Positions 31,656-43,310 of a stretch of 64,000 bases of DNA are shown in pieces. Under the pieces are notes generated by a model. It was given only the letters and a program-made list of their open reading frames with translations, did no database searches and was not told the origin of the DNA. Both the position numbers and the translations under genes were made by a program. How positions within the stretch are numbered: position 1 is the first letter of the stretch; every line of letters begins with the position of its first letter. This DNA comes from Hydrangea macrophylla (lineage: Eukaryota > Streptophyta > Magnoliopsida > Cornales > Hydrangeaceae). Where the stretch lies: positions 100,109,181 through 100,173,180 of the forward strand of contig CM066989.1 of NCBI GenBank assembly GCA_033977485.1, written 5' to 3'.

Positions 31656-34130
31656 ATGTGAATAGTATGCCACTTGATAGACTCACTCCTGATTGTTGAT
31701 GATATACGCGAGCAGGATGCCACTTGATGGACTCACTCTTGATGAATGATGATAAATGATGAAATGAACATGACACCACTTAAAAGACTCACTCCTGACT
31801 ATTGATGATAGATGACATGAATAGGATGCTACTTGACAGAATCACTCCTGATTGCTGATGATATACGCGAGCAGGATGCCACTTGACGGACTCACTCCTG
31901 ATGAACGATGATAGATGATGAAATGAATAGTATGCCACTTGACAGACTCACTCCTAATTGTTGATAATAGATGATGTGAATAGGATGCCACTTGACAAAC
32001 ATATTCCCAATAATGAGATTGTGAACAGAATGCCTCTTGACGAACTCACTCCTAATGAATGGTGATAAATGATGAAATGAACAGGACACCACTTGACATA
32101 CTCACTCCCGATTATTGATGATAGATGATATAAATAGGATGCCACTTTACGAACTCACTCCCGGTGAATGATGATAAATGATGAAATGAACAGGATGCCA
32201 CTTGATGGACTCACTCCTGATTATTGATGATAGATGATGTGAATAGTATGCCACTTGATGGACTCACTCCCAATTATTGATGATATATGTGAGCATGATG
32301 CCACTTGATGGACTCATTCCTGATGAATGATGATAAATGATGAAATGAACAGGACGCCACTTAACAGACTCACTCCTGATTGTTGATGACAGATGACGTA
32401 AATAAGATGCCACTTGACGGACTCACTCTTGATTGTTGATGATATACGTGGGCAGGATGCCACTTGATGGACTCACTCCTGATGAACAATGATAAATGAT
32501 GAAATGAACAGGATGTCACTTGACAGACTCACTCCTATTTGTTGATGATAGATGATGTGAATAGGATGCCACTTGACAGACTTATTCCCAATAGTGAGAT
32601 TGTGAACAGGATGCCTCTTGATAGATTTACTCCTGATGAACGGTAATAAATGATGAAATGAACAGGACGCCACTTGACGGACTCACTCCCGATTATTGAT
32701 GATAGATGATGTGAATAGACGCCACTTGATGGACTCACTCCTAATGCACGATGATAAATGATGAAATGAATAGGATGCCAGTTAACGAACTCACTCGTGA
32801 TTGTTGATGATAGATGATGTGAATAGTATGCCACTTAACAGACTCACTTCTGATTGTTGATGATATACGTGAGCAGGATGCCATTGGACGGACTTAATCC
32901 TGATAAATGATGATAAATGATGAAATGAACAAGACGCTACTTGACAGACTTACTCCTGATTATTTATGATATACGTGGGCAAGATGCCACTTGACAGACT
33001 CACTCCTGATGAACGATGATAAATGATGAAATGAACAGGATGCCATTTGACAGACTCACTCCTGATTGTTGATGATAGATGATGTTAATAGGATGCCACT
33101 TGATGAACTTATTCCCAATAGTAAGATTGTGAACACATAGGATGCCACTTGACAAACTTATTTCCAATAGTGAGATTGTGAACAGGATGTCTCTTGACAG
33201 ACTCACTCCTGAAGAACGGTGATAAATGATGAAATGAACAGGATGTCACTTGACGAACTCACTCCCGATTATTGATGATAGATGATGTGAATAGGATGCC
33301 ACTTAAAGGACTCACTCCTGATGAATGATGATAATGATGAAATGAATAGGATGTCACTTGATGGACTCACTCATGATTATTGATGATAGATGATGTGAAT
33401 AGTATGCCACTTGACAGACTCACTCTTGATTGCTGATGATATTCGCGAGTAGGATGCCACTTGATGGACTCATTCCTGATGAACGATGATAGAAGATGAA
33501 ATGAACAAGATGCCACTTGACGGACTCACTCCTGATTGTTGATGATAGATGACGTAAATAGGATGCCACTTGACGGACTCACTCTTGATTGTTGATAATA
33601 TATTTGAGCAAGATACGTCTTGACAAACTTACTCCTGATGAACGATGATAAATGATGAAATGAACAGGACGCCACTTGACGGACTCACTCGTGATTGTTG
33701 ATGATAGATGATGTGAATAGGATGTCACTTGATGAACTTATTCCCAATAGTAAGATTGTGAACATGATGCCTCTTGATGGAGTCACTCATGAGCTTAAAG
33801 ATACGAACGGGATGCCACTTGACGGACTCATTCCCAATAGTAAGATCGTGAATAAGATACCTCTTAACAAACTCACTCTTCAGCTGAAGATGTGAATGGG
33901 TTGTCCTTTGACAGATTCATTCCTGATAGTGAGATTATGAACAGGATGCCTCTTGACGAACTCACTCCTAAGCTTAAAGATGTGAACGGGATGCCATTTG
34001 ACAGACTCATTCCCAATAGTGATATTGTGAACAGGATGCCTCTTGACGATCTCACTCCTGATGTTGGATGATATGAACTTTGTGATCCCAATTAGGGGGC
34101 ATACTTCTTGATGACCCTTAGATGAAAGGT
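31656..34130. repeat. Minisatellite, right part
   Basis: About 40 degenerate units of 50-60 bp. Two alternating variants occur, one with GATGATAGATGATGTGAATA and one with GATGATAAATGATGAAATGA before the shared GGATGCCACTTGACGGACTC core. No long frame, except near 33695-33895 and 33895-34060, where a peptide register MPLDGLIPNSKIVN reappears. The array fades out near 34090-34130. Confidence 0.85.
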
Positions 34131-37100
34131 TGATTTGACATTTAGATCTTAGTAGAGGGATTGTTGTAGAGTTGGAGTTGGAGGCTGTATGTAGTAGGGG
34201 GTTTATGGAAGTATGTTGGGCCAGTGGTGAGGTTTTTGTGTTTATGTTGGGCCAGTGGTTTAGGCTTTTGGAAGTATGTTGGGCCAGAGGTGAGTGTTCT
34301 CCTTACAATGTTGGTGGAAGTATCAAGACCAGTTGCCTCTGTTACAAAAGATATGCATTTTCTGCTATGCTCTAAAGTATGAATGATTTTTTTTGTTTTT
34401 GAATGTGATGTTATGCTATGTACAGAGTATTTACAAAATTGTTTGATGCATGAGTTTATCATCTACGAAAGAATGTTCACAAGTTAGTGGATATTGTTTG
34501 TCTTGTTACTTGTTGGAATACGAGAAGATAATGTATCTTGACTTTATGGGCTCAGTGCCCCGGTATTAGGTGAATGTCCAGTACTTGTCTGTATTTACTG
34601 TGTCGATAGTTTTGCCATAGTCTTGATTTTTACTCGTAGCGCCCTTTTGAGTCTTTCACTCTGCCGTCGGAATATCCTGAAATTGACAGTATGTGATGGT
34701 CCTTGTCTTTGAAATGATGCAAAAGTATGATTTAATGAATCCAACAAGACTTGTTTCAATCAGAGTGGACTTTTTAGTGGGTTGTATTGTAGGCCAGGTT
34801 CATGGAGTAAGAAATGAAGGATCGTATGAAGGCTCAAAAAAAATTTTAAACGGTTAACTGCTATGCCTAAGATCACCTCAAGCTTTGTTTTTTTTTTCTT
34901 TTTGCCTACCCTAATCTAGTACGGGGTAAGTATTGCGGAGTGAAAGTCGACTTGGGGAGAATTGCCTTAGTTTGAAATAAGTATCCAAGTCGGATAGTAT
35001 TTTGTGGATTTGTTTCCAGTTTCTGTATTAAGCTCTCTTTTTTTCTTTTTTTTTTCGAGCTTATTTTCTTTTCTTTTTTTTGCATTGCCCCAGTGTGGAG
35101 GGTGATCCTCAAGGGGTTTGAATTTGAAGAAAAATTTTTATTGTATGGCTCAAGTGGGCTAGCAAGTGAATAATAGTGTATGGATAGTTGAAATGATTGC
35201 CTCTCATCATTTTGACACAAGTATAGTTGGATTCTATAAATCATATACGTTCAGCATTGAAATTTATAGATTATGAGAATGTACAATGTAATGGCAAGCA
35301 ATGGGCTGCCCCATTTGATACTTGATTGATGTGTGACACACCTTGAGTTTGGATTTGAGGTATTGTTGCCCTTGAGAGTGTGTTGTCCATATGCTATAGA
35401 AATTGGAGAGCAGCATGTACTTGTGATGATGAGCAGTGTTAGATACTGTAATGATCAATTACAGACTTGAAGCCTTTTTGGCATATTCTGTCATGGACTG
35501 TGATTGCATGGTAATCGGACATGTGTTGCATCCAAAAGTCTAAATGTGATGTCCAAATTGGCTTCAACAAGTTACAAGACAGTCATATCCAATGAATCAT
35601 TAGATTTTAGAGCAAGATGATAATTATTGAATGATGAAGAAAGTTTTTTTTTTTTTTAAGAAATGTATGTATTTATACAAAGCAGACAATGCATCTATTC
35701 AGTAATGGAGAAATTGCCCCTGTGTAGCATTTTGATGCATCGTAAGGAGTGGCATTCTGGGTAGTGGGTAGAGATTTGGTCTTTTGCGAGACTGACTCAA
35801 AGGCTTGTGGGTGTGTCGATGGAGAACCAGAATGTTGGTAAAGGGTATAGAAATAGTGCATGGACTGGATGGCTGGGAACAACTCATATGATTGATTGCC
35901 TATGTATTTACATAATCCTTGGCATACTCTTTTTATTGACGATTTTTTTTACATACAAGAGCAAAGAGAGAACAACAAGAAAACTCTTACATTTTCATTA
36001 AATCTTTGTTTGGTAAGGTCACTCCACCCAACCAAATAAATCGAATCACGGGAGCAGACTGAGTTTCCAAGAGCATTTCTAGTCTTCATGAACTTCTTCT
36101 TTATCAAGCCATTTCAACAAGAAGTACCATGCCGTCATAATAGCCATACTGAGAAGAAAATACACTTCCCAAATTAAAATCATCTCAGCCAAAATCATAT
36201 TGTTCTAGAATAGTAGGTATGAAGTAATATCACTTGGGTGGTATAGACTAAACTTTTTAAGAAGCGTGGAGAGTAAGATCAACCCCTTAGTCTTGGTTGT
36301 AATTGCAAGGCACAATGGTGAAGTACAATGACTATGGGTATGACAGGGAGAGAGAAAGAAGGAGACAAATAGAAAAATGTTAGGGTGAGAAGGGAAAGTA
36401 GCAAGAGAGAGATGCAGAGATGAGAGGGGGAGCTGCGGTTAAGAAGAAGAAGAAGAAAGAAAGAAAGAAAAGAAAAGAAATGAGGGGAGAGATAGGGCTT
36501 TGGATTTTTATGCTTTTTTTCCTCTCACTGTACCGACACTTTATCTCTCTCTTTCTCTGTCTCTTCTCCTTTTTCTTTTTCTTTTTCTTTTCCTTTTCTT
36601 TTTCTTTTTCTTCCTCTTTCTCTTTCTCTGCTGATAGTCTCTCTCTTTCTCTCTCTTCTTTTTCTTTTTCTTTCTGACTTTTTGTGTTTTTTTAAATAAG
36701 AATGCATATGAGAAAGCAAAGCAGCCTATTGACTTAGCAGCGAAATAATTTGGACAGTTGCGTATATGCTAGTACTACTTGGATTTACTAATATCAGTGT
36801 TCGCAGTTTTGACTCGCACGTTCTATCATTGTATCGAATTAAGCATATATGAAGGATTGGAAAAGATCAAGCATGTCTTTTTCTGACTTGGGACACATGT
36901 CAGCCTTTGAGCTGGTTCAGATCGATGATAGCAAACATAAGTGGGTTATGAATGTGATGGGGATTAGAATCTTCATTTAAAAAGTGCGCTTATGTTATTA
37001 ACAAGAGATAGTATTTCCACAGCTAATTCTTGAACTGATAGCCCTATGTGAGGGTACATAGCATAAGAAGTGAATATATTGGTAAGGAGAATTTTTCTTG

Positions 37101-37756
37101 GTTTTTTTTTAAGCAGTAGAGATTATAACAACATGTGTATATATGTGGATGAGTAGGAGGTTAACCAAGCTGACAATGTAAGGCTACATTCCAGAGGTCG
37201 AAATGCTAATGACATCCTACGCACTTTTCAGTAACCATATAGATCCTATAGTCCGTTCCACAGAACCCTGGGTTAATGTCCTTCAGGACTTACTTTTGAG
37301 GACAATACTGTCTTGGGATGCTTACCCTCCCAGTTGCCCTATAAAATAGTACCCAATGGCCCAAACTACATTAAGCTGGTGGAGGGACACGCATAGTAAG
37401 ACATATGGGCTCAATCCTATACCCACTTCGACGTACAGGGACCACCTCGAATCCGGACCATGTGATGTTCATTTCTTTTTTTTTTTTTGAAAAACCTTCG
37501 TTCTAGGGCTCATACCACCTTGTGAATTTTCTTTTCTTCTCTTTGAAGGCATGTTAACTCTCTATCTTGTCAATTAAACCCAAGAAGGAGCTTTGAGCTA
37601 AGTTATTATCAGTGAAGAAAGAGTAAGGATCAGTGGATGGAGTAGGTCCTTTTGACGAACTTGCTTGAAGATTTGGATATTTTGGGACCCCTGGTTTTTC
37701 TGTTGGTGCAGGGGAAACTGGGACTTGCTAGATTGTGAGTGTTAAACTAGATCAGA
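34131..37756. other. Host-like intergenic DNA, no recognised gene
   Basis: A 3.6 kb stretch without transposon ends or a family I recognise. Direct words TATGTTGGGCCAGTGG recur at 34212-34280. A purine/pyrimidine tract covers 36430-36690 (AAGAAG and TTTTTCTTTTTC runs). Open frames listed by length here are short or low-complexity. Downstream of the LBD remnant, the region could hold its 3' end, but no exon is clear. Confidence 0.5.
36079..36198 (-). other. 39-codon small ORF with a hydrophobic segment
   Basis: From an ATG at 36198 the minus strand encodes a 39-residue peptide with a hydrophobic run (WEVYFLLSMAIMTAWYFLL) and a charged end (KWLDKEEVHED). It would make one membrane span. No homology is known to me, and a frame this short may occur by chance. 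Confidence 0.2.
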
Positions 37757-38439
37757 CTAGTGGGAGCAAGTTGGAGTAACAGAAGGGGTGTGGGTAGGAC
37801 TAGATACTGGAGAACTTGTGTTGGAAGTAGAGAGACCCAACGGACTTGGAGAAGTTTGGTGGTTGTTGCTAAATTGCGAGTGTTGGACTAGATCAGACCA
37901 ACAAGAATGAGAAGTTGTTGTACAGATTTGAGTGACAGGGGGAATATGAGTAGGGCTAGAGATTGGAGCAGTGTGATGGGAGAAATGAGATTGGAACATT
38001 TTTTAAGAATTTCTATGTCGCGACCTAGATCATCCATGGCATAGTTGAGCCAAGGATCCAAATCAGACTCTTTGGATTATTTGGGTGATTCTTCTTTTGA
38101 TTGAGCTTAAAATTGTGAAACATGTTCCTTCAGTTCTCGGACTTGTTGTTCAAGGAGAAAGACGTAAGAAACACATCCCAAAATGGGCTCCTGAAGTCTA
38201 GATGTGGCTTCATATATAAAGGAGTTGATAGTTTGTTGGTGATCTGCCTCGGATACATTTTGAATCAGGCGTAAAAAGTTCCTGTATCTGAAAAATCTAT
38301 GAATTGCCTCATAATCCTTGATACTTCCTGCATACTGAAAGTAGGGAGCCAAGGGACAATCATCTATGTACTGTCTTCTATTATATGCACATGCACCACA
38401 ACGATGATATGTTGGGTCTATAACTCTTTTCATACCCAT
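37757..38439 (-). pseudogene. LOB-domain (LBD) transcription factor remnant
   Basis: From the ATG at 38439 the minus strand encodes 110 residues with the LOB domain. The Cys block reads CGACAYNRRQYIDDC, where the third Cys of CX2CX6CX3C is Tyr. CPLAPYF, a GAS-like region (FRYRNFLRLI) and a C-terminal LEQQVRELK zipper-like end follow. Two TAA codons come after residue 110, then a one-base shift at an A run, and a Ser/Thr/Pro-rich tail (37999-37757) with an internal repeat of about 150 bp. A TATA-like CTATATAGG lies about 60 bases upstream of the ATG. LOB proteins bind DNA and control lateral organ development. The Tyr and the stops suggest decay, though a short LOB-only protein is possible. 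Confidence 0.75.
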
Positions 38440-38939
38440 TTTTGGTATGATTCTTAGTACCTCTTCGCGATCTCTACGAGAAGCTCCTATATAGGGCTTG
38501 TTTTAGCTTCCTCTTATTCGGATATGGGTTTGGAGAGGTTTTTTTTTGTTTTCCCAAGAAAAGAGATGAGTTTTTGCAGAGAGATGGAAGGAGGAGGAGA
38601 AGAAGAAAGAGAGGAGGAGAGTGAGACAGAGAGAGGTTTCCTCTTAAGGAAGGGTTATGTTATGCTTGCATGCCAGTGTGTAGTGTACGTGATAGTTCAA
38701 GATCTTGGCATTGGCCTTTTTTAATTTTGGCATTGGACTTGCAATTTTATTTTAGCCTGAGTCGCGAAAACTTGTGCAAAAGAAAATGAATTTACAGAGG
38801 AAAGGTAAAATCAAAATTATTAGTACAAAAGAAATGCCCCATTGTAACAAAAATTACTAAAGTGATGGCCTAAGTCTTCTTAAGTGCAATCCCTAGCAGA
38901 GCTGTCAGCTGTCGTGCTAGCACTCTCGAAATGCCAGGT
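38440..38939. other. LBD upstream region
   Basis: It holds the TATA-like site near 38490 (minus strand CCTATATAGGAG), a purine tract at 38580-38640 and then AT-rich DNA. No gene. It stops at the LTR start at 38940. Confidence 0.4.
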
Positions 38940-39667
38940 TGTCGGTGTGGGCCCAGCTTTCTGAAAGTGGATGAATTACGGCTTGATTTTTATTGGGAAG
39001 AGCGAAAGAGTATGGTAGGGCCTATTTGAAATGTTCAGAGTCGCCACCTAACATTTGGGGTATTAGGACCCCTACAAAGACAATTAAAGTGATTTATCTT
39101 TGACTTTTGAAAAACAGTTTTGAGAGAAGTGGACCCTTTAAAAGTGTGAGAATAGCCATGCGAAAAGCAGAGATTTTGAGATGGGTTTGGGGACTCAATT
39201 ATGTCGAGGGAAGGTATTAGGCACCCTCGAACATCTATGCGAACACAGTTGCCAATTTTAGTAATTTTTATTAAAATGTGGCATTTTGATTGAAAAAAAA
39301 AAGTTTTTTTGTTTTTATTTAGAAAGTGAAATAGAACGGAAAACGGTGATGGGTATAGCTGTACTCTTTGAGAGTTGCTTACGTATCCCGAGACGGGAAT
39401 CAGGCCAAATGTAGTTCTGACTTGTGTGTGAGTGTATTTAGGTGATTTTAAAAAAAGGAGTGGTCACGTTTGAGCATGTACGTGTGATGTAGTGATTTGA
39501 GAAAGAGTCGTTGTCGCTAGGAACTTTAACCTGTACGGTGTAGTCCTAGACTTTAACCTTTAGGAAGTGATTGAAACATAAATGAGATTATGCAAGTGAT
39601 TGGAGAATGAAGTGTTTATCATTTTACTTTCTTTTATTTATTTATTTTTATATTTTTCAATCCTATA

Positions 39668-39950
39668 CCGGAAGTAAGGATCTTCTATCCCTAAATGACT
39701 GAAAAGTGTACCGGAAGTAAGGGTCGGTGCCCAAAAAAAAGGAAAGAAAAGAGATTTTTTTGGATTTTATTTTATGCCGGAAGTAAGGGTCGGTGTCCAA
39801 AAGAAATAAAAGAAAATAGATTTTTTTTTTGTATTTTATTTTATGCCGGAAGTGAGGGTCGGTGCCCAGAGGAAAGAAAAAGAGGTTGTTTTTTTTAAAG
39901 GATTTGACCGGAAGGAAATGACGGTGCTCAAAAGAAAGAAAAAAAGTTGT
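39668..39950. repeat. Tandem repeats of about 66 bp (CCGGAAGTAAGGGTCGGTGCCC)
   Basis: Five degenerate units start at 39668, 39711, 39777, 39846 and 39908. The core is CCGGAAGTAAGGGTCGGTG, followed by A-rich then T-rich DNA. Confidence 0.8.
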
Positions 39951-40609
39951 TTGAATTTCCTTCTATCAAAGTTATTGAGAAACTTGATAAGTTAGGAGTA
40001 TTCGGTAAAAGAAAATGAAATCTTTTTTTCATTTTCTTTTAGTTTCTTGGCAGATTTTGGGTTGAGTATTCCAAAAATGAAACGGAGGGATCTCGGTGCT
40101 TCTACTTTTATGAAATTTGAGGGAAGGTTCCCAAATGAGTCTAGTTTCCATGGTAAAACACCGTTTTGCAATATCTTTTGTAGATTGGGAGAAATTGAAT
40201 TTAGAAGCACTCTTACTCAGAATCAAGGACTGCACAGTCGACTGAAAGCAAACGATTTTTTACAAAAATTAAATGATTTTTAAAAAATCTGGAAAAAAAA
40301 ATTTTAGAGATAGATAAGAGGTAAAGTTGATGAAAAAAAATAGAAAAGAGCAAAAAAAAAAATTTAAGTGTCCAAAAGGAGGACGCTATTGAGCAAACCT
40401 GTTGTGATTTTCTGGCAGATTTTGAGCATCATGTGATTGTGATTGGAAAGTGGCTCAGACATATTTTTTATAAAATCATGAAAAATATCGGATGACTATC
40501 ATCGAGTTTGGAGGAGATCTCCAATTGCAAAGGCGGTTGTTGAGTCCGATTAGTCATTTCTTTCTTTTTATTACTCTATTTATATTAATTAAGCAAACTT
40601 TCTTATTTA

Positions 40610-40814
40610 AACATGGATTTCCGTATTAGAAAAATCACGTAGTCCCCAATAAAACATAAATCTCCGTATTAGCAACCACATCATCCCCAGTAGAGCAAGG
40701 CTCTCCGTATTAGAAACCACGTGGGATTTCTTTATTGGGAACCATGTAATCCCAAATCGGCGTGATTTTTGTATTAGAAACCAAGTAATCCCGAGTATGA
40801 CGTGGATTATTATT

Positions 40815-40845
<31 letters not shown>
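40610..40845. repeat. Short tandem repeats and (ATT)n microsatellite
   Basis: About five units of roughly 42 bp with the core TCTCCGTATTAGAAACCACG and GTAATCCC lie at 40610-40800. They are followed by an (ATT)n run at 40806-40845. They belong to the long LTR. Confidence 0.75.
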
Positions 40846-40846
<1 letters not shown>

Positions 40847-41851
40847 GCAAGAATAAAGATGATATGTACAAGAGAAAAAAATGATGAAAAAAACCTGAGT
40901 TATTAGAGGAACTCGAGAAATCGACTAGAATATTGATAGTAAGCGACTGGGATGTGGGGCGGTGATTTGAGGCTGTATGATGTCGGTTGGGTGGCAACAG
41001 ATGATGGCAGTGGTAAAGCGGCTGTGAGGTATGTTGATGAGAATCGTGATAATATGATAGCTAGGTGGAGGGTGGTGATTATAGTGGTGACCTTGATGGC
41101 GGTGATTAGAAGAAGTGGTATGGTGGTGGAGAAAATGTAAACTCTCTTTTTTTTTGCGGATTTTTTTTTTGTATTTAATGATGAAGTGAGGGAGATGGAG
41201 AGGAAGGTGAGAGAGATATAGAGTGTGAGGGAAATACAGAGAGGAATTCTTTTTTCTTCTTCGTTCTGCCTTCTTCTAAATGGTTTGCATTGGTTCATTT
41301 ATAGGCCAACAACCTCCTTTTTTTTATTATTATTTTTTTTTTTTTTGTTTTTGCTTTTATTTCCAATTTTTTTGCAAAACTTCTGATTTTGACCTTGAAA
41401 GAATTTTGTATTTTGTTAAATCATCTTTTTTTTACAAAAACAAACATTTTTTTTTCCTTTTTTCATTTTTATTGGGCAAAAAATGAGGTGTTTACAACTG
41501 CCCCTACTCCCTCATGCATGTGATCACAAGGAAAGCAAATGAAGTGGGACTGCGATACCACCAATCCATCCCAATAGTGTATGACAGAATAATGATGGAG
41601 TGCAGATCTGAGAATTAAAGACCCATGTTTACTTTTTTGAAAGTTCTGGGTAGTTTAATGTATGTGGATGAGAAATAATCATGTGTAGTGGGGTGCATGC
41701 AAAATTGTTGATCTTTTGGCCCCATAGCTTTTGACTTGCAATAACTTTTCCATTCGAGGTCAGATTGAGATAATTCAAAAAGCGATAGACTTGTGTCAAT
41801 GAGCATTTTATTTTTGAAATGATTGGGTTGACCAAAAATGGGGTGTTTACA

Positions 41852-42981
41852 CTTACCTCATTAGTTGAACAAGTGCGGGTACTTCTCTCTGATCTCATCT
41901 TCTCACTCCCAAGTTGCCTCTTCAATGCTATGATTACGCCTGAGGACCATGACCAATAGGATCGCCTTCATTCTCAACACTTGATCTTTTCTATCTAGAA
42001 TTCATACCGGATGTTCAACATACGTCATATCTTCTCAGACTTCCAATAGTTCCGATTGAAGGATATGACTCGAATCTAACACACAACGTCTGAGCATAGA
42101 CACGTTAAATACATTATGAACATGTGCCAACTCGTATGGCAAATCCAACATGTAAGCTACTGGTCCCACCTTACTTAGAATTGGGAAAGGTCCAACATAC
42201 CTTGGACTCAACTTACCTTTTTACCAAATCGCGTAATGCCCTTCGAAGGAGAAACCTTCAAGAACACATAATCTCCAACCTTAAACTCTAACGGTCTTCT
42301 ACCTGTATCCGTATAACTTTTGTAGTGACTTGTAACCGTTGCTTAATCAACATAAGTTTGTCAGTGGTAATTTGTACAATTTTCGGCCCTAGAAGTTTCT
42401 TTTCCTCAATCTCTGTCCAACACATGGGTGATATACATTTCCTACCATATAATGCCTCAAAAGGTGCCATTCCAGTGCTTGTCTGGAAGCTATTGTTGTA
42501 AGAAACTCAATTAGCGATAAGTGTGTTTCCAAATCAGCCTTAAAATCCATGACACGGACCCTAAGCATATCCTCTAGAATATGAATAAACCGTTCTGACT
42601 GTCCGTCGGTTTGCGGGTGAAAAGCTATACTAAAAGGCAAAGCTGTTCCCATTGCTCTTTGTAGTCCTTTCCAAAATCTGGACACAAAATGTGTGTCACG
42701 ATCTGATACAGTAGATACCGGTGCCCCGTGTAATCTTACAATCTCCTTAACATAAAGTTCATTTAATTTTGTCGGTTCTGTGGTCTTAATTAGTAAGAAG
42801 TGGACTGACTTAGTCAACTGTTCAATGATTATCTAAATACTATCATTAGATTTAGGAGACCTCGGCAATCCAGACACAAAATCCATCGTAATGTGCTCCT
42901 ATTTCCATTCTGGTATCTCCAATGGTTGTACCTTCTCCACGGGTTTGTTGAGCAACTTCACGTTTCATACCACTTCATCAT
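41852..42981 (-). pseudogene. Gypsy integrase and C-terminal remnant (third chromovirus)
   Basis: The minus strand carries MDFVSGLPRSP, VSTVSDRDTHF and HPQTDGQSERF, the integrase core, then a degenerate middle and a C-terminus ending near EEATWE, EDEMREKYPHLF. It differs from both Tekay elements (TKSVHFLLIK in place of TKTAHFIAYS). RT and LTRs are absent. It is cut on the left by the long LTR and on the right by a Tip100-like end. Stops and shifts are frequent. Confidence 0.8.
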
Positions 42982-43230
42982 CAGGGGCGGACCCATAGAG
43001 GGACCGAGGGGGGCCACGGCCCCTGCAAAATATTTGAAAATTTTGGGGTCTATATAGAATTTTGAAGATTTAAAAGCATTTTACATAGTGGCCCCCCCAA
43101 ATTTGTGATTTTATATGTGGAGGTTCTTAACACATAGTGTCCACTTGACTTTCATTATGTTGAAATGGTAATGTGTAAAGAATCACATTTGGGGATAAAA
43201 AGTTTGGGATGAATAACAATGCAGGATTAA
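42982..43230. mobile_element. hAT/Tip100-like terminal fragment
   Basis: It starts CAGGGGCGGACCCA, then GGGGGGCCACGGCCCC. CAGGGGCGGA ends are typical of Tip100-type hAT elements and their MITEs. It is split by Tekay B at 43230; 56625-56819 is the continuation. The opposite end is not seen, so size and target duplication are unknown. Confidence 0.5.
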
Positions 43231-43310
43231 TGTAATACCCTGAATTTCTGGAGAGTATTTATATGAAACTTCGTTCTATATACTTGTATAAATTTAAATT
43301 ACAAGTATTA

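Larger units (their letters stand above)
38940..41851 (+). mobile_element. Long Tat-like LTR (solo or truncated)
   Basis: It starts TGTCGGTGTGGGCCCAGC, followed by GAGTCGCCACCTAACATTTG and GGGAAGGTATTAGGCACCC, a start seen in large Tat/Ogre-type LTRs. It ends AATGGGGTGTTTACA at 41851. A near-identical ending lies at 41496. No gag or pol lies inside. The flanks (CAGGT and CTTAC) do not form a target duplication, and the right flank is gypsy sequence while the left is not, so the insertion is not simple. Assignment rests on end motifs only. Confidence 0.6.

Noticed and set aside
31656..34130. CRISPR-like appearance of the repeat array
   Set aside because: Spacers are repeats themselves, unit lengths vary, no cas genes, and the surrounding DNA is plant nuclear.
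34142..34462. 106-residue minus-strand frame
   Set aside because: It covers a local direct repeat (TATGTTGGGCCAGTGG) and resembles no known protein; kept as unexplained host DNA.
36420..36719. Frames rich in Lys/Glu/Arg or Phe/Ser
   Set aside because: Translation of a purine/pyrimidine simple-sequence tract in both directions.
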